Below are positions 58,801-64,000 of a DNA stretch of 64,000 nucleotides, one piece after another. Made by a program: the position numbers and the translations under genes. Position 1 is the first letter of the stretch. Every line of letters begins with the position of its first letter. The notes beneath the pieces are model-generated. The model saw nothing but the letters and a program-made list of their open reading frames with translations, ran no database searches and was not told the DNA's origin. Origin of the DNA: Glycine soja (taxonomy: Eukaryota > Streptophyta > Magnoliopsida > Fabales > Fabaceae); contig NC_041020.1 of the NCBI RefSeq assembly GCF_004193775.1, positions 7,881,198 to 7,945,197 on the forward strand, written 5' to 3'.

Positions 58801-61096
58801 ATCTCTACGTTTTGTCAAGACAATTTTACTAACTATTCTCAAAACTATTTGACTAAAACTACCAAGTACCAACTACTTTTAACACTCTCAGTTTCTTTTT
58901 TTTTTTTTACCTCTATCCTCTTCTTCTTTCATTTTATCAAAGATACAGAGAGGCACAAGTGTCTATGTTTCCCTGGTCTTAAATCATTAAGACGCATTTT
59001 GTGAACATGAAGTATCTCTCACCCGAGACATCCATTTAGTGGCATTCATATTAATTTATTTACTTTGGGCGAACAAAAAGTATCTCTCCATCGAGAGATT
59101 CATTTAATGAGATTTATTGAAATAGTTAATATCTTTCAATAAATATTATTTAAATATTTTTTATTTATAAGACTCAAATTCAATATTTTATTTAAAGAAA
59201 ATTTAGTATTATTTAGATAAATAACTACTTGTTAAATATTATATAAATAAAGATAAAAAGATGATGATTCACAATGATTAAGAGATATTTTTTGGGTAAA
59301 AAGTCAGAGAGAGATATTTTGGTTAAATGAAAGGATATGTTTAAAATGCAGATATCCTCAAGGAGAAAAGAGAGAGTATTAAGAACCTCTTGGCTATTTC
59401 TTAAAAAAATAAAAAACTCTTTACTAAGAAAATGGAAAGAGAGAGAGTTTCATTTATCAAATTAAAGATTCTAATATACAGAATAAAAGTACATATGTTA
59501 CATTATGTCACTTTTAAATCATGTACATTTTATCTAGTCTAGATACATATCATAAGTTAAATTAAATGATAACTAGTATTTTTAGTATGATAAATATTTC
59601 CTATAAAAAATAGTATTATAAATATTTATTTATTAACCCAAAAATTATAATAAATAAATATTTTTAATAAAATTATATCATAATTAAATAGTCCTAGATA
59701 AACGTTTAAACATATATAGAAATTATTAGTATATTTATGATCTTTTTTGGAAAATACTTATATTTATGATAATCAATATTACATTTAAGATACATTTTCT
59801 TATTATTAATATTTATTTTAAAATATTAAAACTTAATTTAAAGTATCTAATGAGTATAGTTCAGTTAGCAATACATATTAATATGTGAGAGAAGAACTGA
59901 GTTCGATTCTTGTGGAATTCATTCTCAGAGAAGACGAAAAGCTTTAGTGTGATTAGGTCCGAACGAAGGATTAGTCTCATAATCTGTCCCAAGGATCGAA
60001 AGTTGTGAGGATACCTTGGCTAGCACTAGAGGTGGTTGCGGCCGATATGGTTCAATTTTTCATCGAAAAGTCACCCTTAATCAAACTTTATAAAATATAT
60101 GCGGTTCAATTTTTGTGATTTTTACTAAAATACTATTTCATTAAATTTATATACTTTATTTTCATATTTAAATAAAAATACATAAAAATTATTGATAACA
60201 ATCTATGGAACTTATTAATATGCTAAATTTCTATAATAAAAATATGCAAAATTTCATCTATTTTAAACCAAACTATCTTAAGAAAATCGTCTAAAAAAGA
60301 AAATTAATATACATTGTATAAATTTCATACAAAACAGTGTAAAACTCAAGTGGTACAGACATAAAATGTATAACACTAAAGTAATATAAATGTTAGTTTC
60401 AAATATTACAGTTTGATTGATTTTGATCGATTTCAAAAACACAAACCCAAATTGAATTGAACTAATCAATTTGAGAAAAAAAAATTCCAAACAAATTCAA
60501 AAGAAATCAATTTGGTTTTGATTTTCAAGTTTTTTTTAGAGGTTTTAAATTTTTATTTTAGATCGGTTTGGATTGAACATTAATAATATTTAAAATAAGG
60601 ATAAAAAATAGAAAGATTAAAAATTGAATAATCCCTACATTATTCTCAATAGAACAAAAAACTCCTAATTGAGAAAATAAAGATGCTGTGGTGCAAAATA
60701 GTTTTTCCAACATCAACCAACATGCACCAAAAGCAAGACATATATATATATGATCATATTCATACCTTAAACAAGAAGGGAAGATCACACCCCACTTCTC
60801 CACAACCTTTGGTCCAGCACGTTAGGATTCTCCAAAGCCAAGATTTAAGGGGTCACTCTTTGTTCTGAACCACCAAAACAATGAAAGAGGGTCCAGACAC
60901 GTGGCTGCCCATCCAAAACTCCGCATATGGCTGATCCTCCTCCTCATCGTCAAGCTCTGATTGTGACGACCCAGAATTTTCATGGCAAATAGCTTTGTAA
61001 CGAGGGAATCGCGGCATGGCAATGGAGCCTCTGAATAACCTTGTTGTCGTTGTTGTTTTCATGGTGATGGTTGGAGTTTGGGGATGCTAATTCCAT
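55821..61096 (-). pseudogene. Second copy of the isomerase-like gene, broken by indels
   Basis: It repeats the four upstream exons of the gene at 44157-50613, near 60780-61096, 58294-58455, 57408-57605 and 55821-56094. One-base indels disrupt each: exon 1 loses continuity after 'SELDDEEEDQPYAEFWMGSH', exon 4 shifts after 'SDNVVRAA', and the exon with the QAHPDK zinc-ligand segment carries several single-base losses. The shared exon 1 deletion shows both copies derive from the same damaged gene. The last exon is not present before the window ends. Probably a sequencing or assembly artefact rather than a second gene. Confidence 0.7.
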
Positions 61097-61469
61097 TGTA
61101 CAGGCAATAGTATCGTACTGCATGTCTTAATTGTACCTGGAAATATTGTTGTTTTATATATAAATAAAGAGAAAATCGATTGATACTGATTTATTATCTT
61201 TAATTAAATGATTTAGGATTTAAATTTTGATTAATTTTTTAGATATAAAATAAATCATATTAGAAAAAATATTCACCTAATGTGTGTTTAAGTATTAATC
61301 ACTATTGGTAATGGAACTATTTGTATAAATTAAATAAAAAAGAGGTTGGGGTTGAACTTTGTTTATAAGAAGGTGGGTTTTGTTGATGGTGGTCATGGGT
61401 TTGTCTTGCTGGCTTTTGAAGGTGATCGAGGCATAAAAATGCATGGTGGTCATGGTGATGGTTTGCCTT

Positions 61470-62543
61470 ACCCGAATTAAATAAGCATTAAAAATGTAGT
61501 ATCTAGAAAGTGATCTTAGGTCGTCTCTCAATGAGCAATGGTCAACCAAATGTTCATAACATATAATAGGAAAATAGTAACAAATTGGGGGTTGTTTGCT
61601 TTTGTAAATTAAACAAGCGAATAAATGTGAATTAGAAATATCAAAATTAAAACACGTTGCTCCCTCTTGATTCACAAGCAAGTCTCTTATCCTAGGTTAC
61701 GATAGTTTATCCTTATCAGTTCAACCACTTAATCCAACCCTAAATTAAATTACTAAGCGAAATTTAACATAAGACATTCATTATGTGATTAAGCAACACA
61801 TACACCAATTAATCATGAACGATCATTAAGCATGAACGTAAATTAAACGCAGAGACAATTAATCAAGCACTAAGCATGCATGAATTAACAGCAACAAATA
61901 TAATTGGTGAAGAGGAAAAACTGATCAGAATTTAATAGTAATAATAGAACCTTAAAGAGAGCTGTGTTTGATCCTCAAGAGAAAACAACGCTGGAGACTT
62001 AGCCTTCCATTAATCAATAGAAAACGAAATTAAGTAGAAACGAACAAAACTAAGAATTATTCTCCAAAACGAAAAAGAAACTAAAACAAATTGAGAGTAG
62101 CACTCTAAAACTAAAACGAAAAAGAGAGAGGAGAGGAGAGGAGAGAGAAGAGAGCCTAAATTAGAACCTTAGTGCTGTTATATAGTTTTCAGCCCCAAAG
62201 CTTACAAATCTGTTTTAAATCCAAGCTCATAAATAAAAAAATCTAGATAAGATAAGATCTAGATGAAATAACATCTAGATGAGATCAAATCTAAATAATA
62301 TCTAGATGAGATAAAATCTAGATAAGATAAAATTTGTAGAATAGAATAGTATGCTCTCTTCAAGTCCAAGCCCAATTTTGGATTCAAACTCAATTGCTTA
62401 TAATTCTCCTGAAATTAAATTAAAACACAAAATTAATTCAATAGACCCAATGCTAAAACTGCATAATTAATTGACAATTAAAGTTAATCAGTATTAAAAT
62501 GATAAACAAAAGATTAAAAAATATGAGAAATAATAACGCATCA
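61470..62543 (-). mobile_element. LTR-family copy within duplication copy 2
   Basis: The counterpart of 50991-52073, differing by small indels only. Confidence 0.75.
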
Positions 62544-63128
62544 AAGGAATGACAACATTGAAACGTAGCAAGAGAGAGAGGAATTTTCAACTTTTTTAAG
62601 AAATAACTTTGTCCTGGTTTATGCTCCTTATCTTGTTCAACGATACCTTTTCTTCACTTTCTCGAAAATTGAGAAAAATTCCAAGATGGAAGGAACAATT
62701 TGTATTTAATGGAACGTTTAAAAAAGAAAAAAAAAAAATCAACTAATAGAAGAAAAAATTGACTTCAGCAAATAAAAAAATATATATATATATATATATA
62801 ATATATATATATATTAGTTTTATTGAATATCTTAAATATTTAATTTATATTAGATTGTCATCACAAACTACTCTCACCGTTATCATTAGCTATCAATTCA
62901 TCACATAAAAAATAAATAATTTTTTTGCTTTTCTAAGAGTTGATTTCGTCAACCTAAATAACTTGTTTTAAAAAAAGGGATGAGTGAATAAGGTAACGTT
63001 ACAAAAGAAAAACACATAAGGCGCTACTCAGGATAAAACCTCTTACATCACACGTGACAAAAATAACTCCCATATTAATTGGCTTTACAAAACATCCATT
63101 TTGATATTTTTGTTTTAAAAGAACCATA

Positions 63129-63702
63129 GAGAAGAAGTTTAGTGGAAGGTTGTATTTACTGCAATGTTACTTGACTTGATATGAAATTAGTTGATCTTTG
63201 GTTTTTTTCAATGTTTTTCCATAATGTATTGTTTACCCTATCACATTAATGTGTTATAGTGAGTTCCTGGATCACTATTTGTATCAACTGAAGATTATCA
63301 AATGACAGGATGTTGTCTGATTGCCACAAGGAGGATCGTGCGACCGCCAAAGAAAGGCTCTGCTGTTCAGCGACCCCGAACCCGCACTTTGACCGCTGTC
63401 CATGATGCCATGCTGGAGGATGTTGTGTATCCTGCAGAGATTGTTGGCAAACGGGCCAGATATAGAATTGATGGCTCAAAAATAATGAAGGTGAGTGTTT
63501 GTGATGTTGATGTTAGTTTTAAATGTCCTTTAATTTTTGTTTCCCATATAAATTTAAAGTTTTTCCTTTTGTATCAATTTAAGTTTTCTTGGACCCCAAG
63601 GAGCGCAACAACACTGAGTACAAGCTGGAGACCTTTTCTGGAGTTTACAGGAAGCTTACTGGAAAAGATGTAGTATTTGAGTATCCAATCTCAGAAGCCT
63701 GA
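63129..63702 (+). pseudogene. Partial RPS7 copy starting inside exon 4
   Basis: Homology to RPS7 begins abruptly at gagaagaagttt, matching 42115 inside its third internal coding exon; earlier exons are absent. Exon 63309-63490 is one base short (tgtctgatt for tgtcttgatt), and the last exon lacks its first G at the acceptor. The last exon otherwise reads '[20 protein letters not shown]' to SEA and a stop at 63700-63702. It could not be expressed as eS7. Confidence 0.85.
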
Positions 63703-64000
63703 GATGCTGCTGCTTGTTTAATGGAGTATTGTTTTTTGGCAGATTTTCTGTTAGAATTACATATTTATGTTAAACAATAACCAAAATTTTGACTTCTGGA
63801 ATTTTATTTGATGCTTCTTCACCTTGATGACATTAAATCACCAAGGGAGAGTATTTTCTGTGGCTATACTTGGATTTAGATTGGTTTTCCTTTAGGATAA
63901 ATATTGAACCTTGGCTTTATTTGTTACACGAGTGTTGTGTTGTCCACAGTGCATATTTGGTTGGGGTTTCTTTTGGAAAAATAATTTGAATCAAACATAA
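63703..64000. other. Copy of the RPS7 3' region
   Basis: Matches 42697-42998 with several one-base deletions and runs off the window end. Confidence 0.85.

Larger units (their letters stand above)
55172..63128. repeat. Large duplication, copy 2 (7.96 kb, indel-rich)
   Basis: Direct copy of 44637-52659 but 66 bp shorter. Sampled differences are nearly all one-base losses or gains, often in runs: gaggccagct becomes gaggcagct, atctgttggtct becomes atctgtggtct, and ctctattaca becomes ctctataca. Substitutions are rare. It runs straight into a second copy of RPS7 sequence at 63129. Confidence 0.95.

Overview
The window looks like nuclear DNA of a legume, most likely soybean or a close Glycine relative. 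This is inferred from the repeat families, the plant-type intron-bearing genes and the AT-rich intergenic DNA; no search was run. Most of it is transposable elements, and several can be bounded to the base because both target-site duplications (TSDs) are visible.

Layout. 1-6158: AT-rich DNA with a candidate large solo LTR (361-3267). 6168-14238: a three-level nest, a Mutator-like element (MULE; 9-bp TSD) holding a Ty1-copia-type LTR element (7263-13891, 5-bp TSD), which holds a complete-looking hAT transposon (7736-11325, 8-bp TSD) with an intact two-exon transposase. 14491-26036 (minus): ten exons of a gene resembling the N-terminal membrane half of the zinc transporter MTP12/ZnT5. Its ninth intron carries a 5.8-kb L1-type LINE (15313-21092) and its cation-efflux half is absent. 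26293-35293: a second, 9-kb MULE starting about 256 bp upstream of that gene's ATG. It is filled with a hAT-type MITE, a solo LTR, Ty3-gypsy fragments and a 3.9-kb LTR-type element carrying an acidic ORF and twelve copies of a perfect palindrome. 35303-40500: AT-rich DNA with a hAT MITE, a cluster of inverted Tourist-like MITEs and a dead RNase H fragment.

40600-42700 (plus) carries an intact gene for cytosolic ribosomal protein eS7 (RPS7). Next, on the minus strand, is a decayed mannose-6-phosphate isomerase gene (44157-50613), then a short type-B response regulator gene (53208-54776). From 55172 to the end the window repeats itself: 55172-63128 copies 44637-52659, and 63129-64000 copies 42115-42998. 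The second copies differ from the first almost only by one-base indels, mostly losses, which break every exon. This looks like unpolished long-read sequence in a false or collapsed tandem duplication rather than evolutionary divergence.

The genes do not form a pathway or operon. RPS7 is housekeeping, the response regulator is a putative cytokinin-type transcription factor, and the zinc-transporter-like and isomerase genes appear broken. I found no convincing new biological system. The most interesting items are the nested elements, the possibly autonomous hAT, the palindrome array, and the indel-rich duplication.
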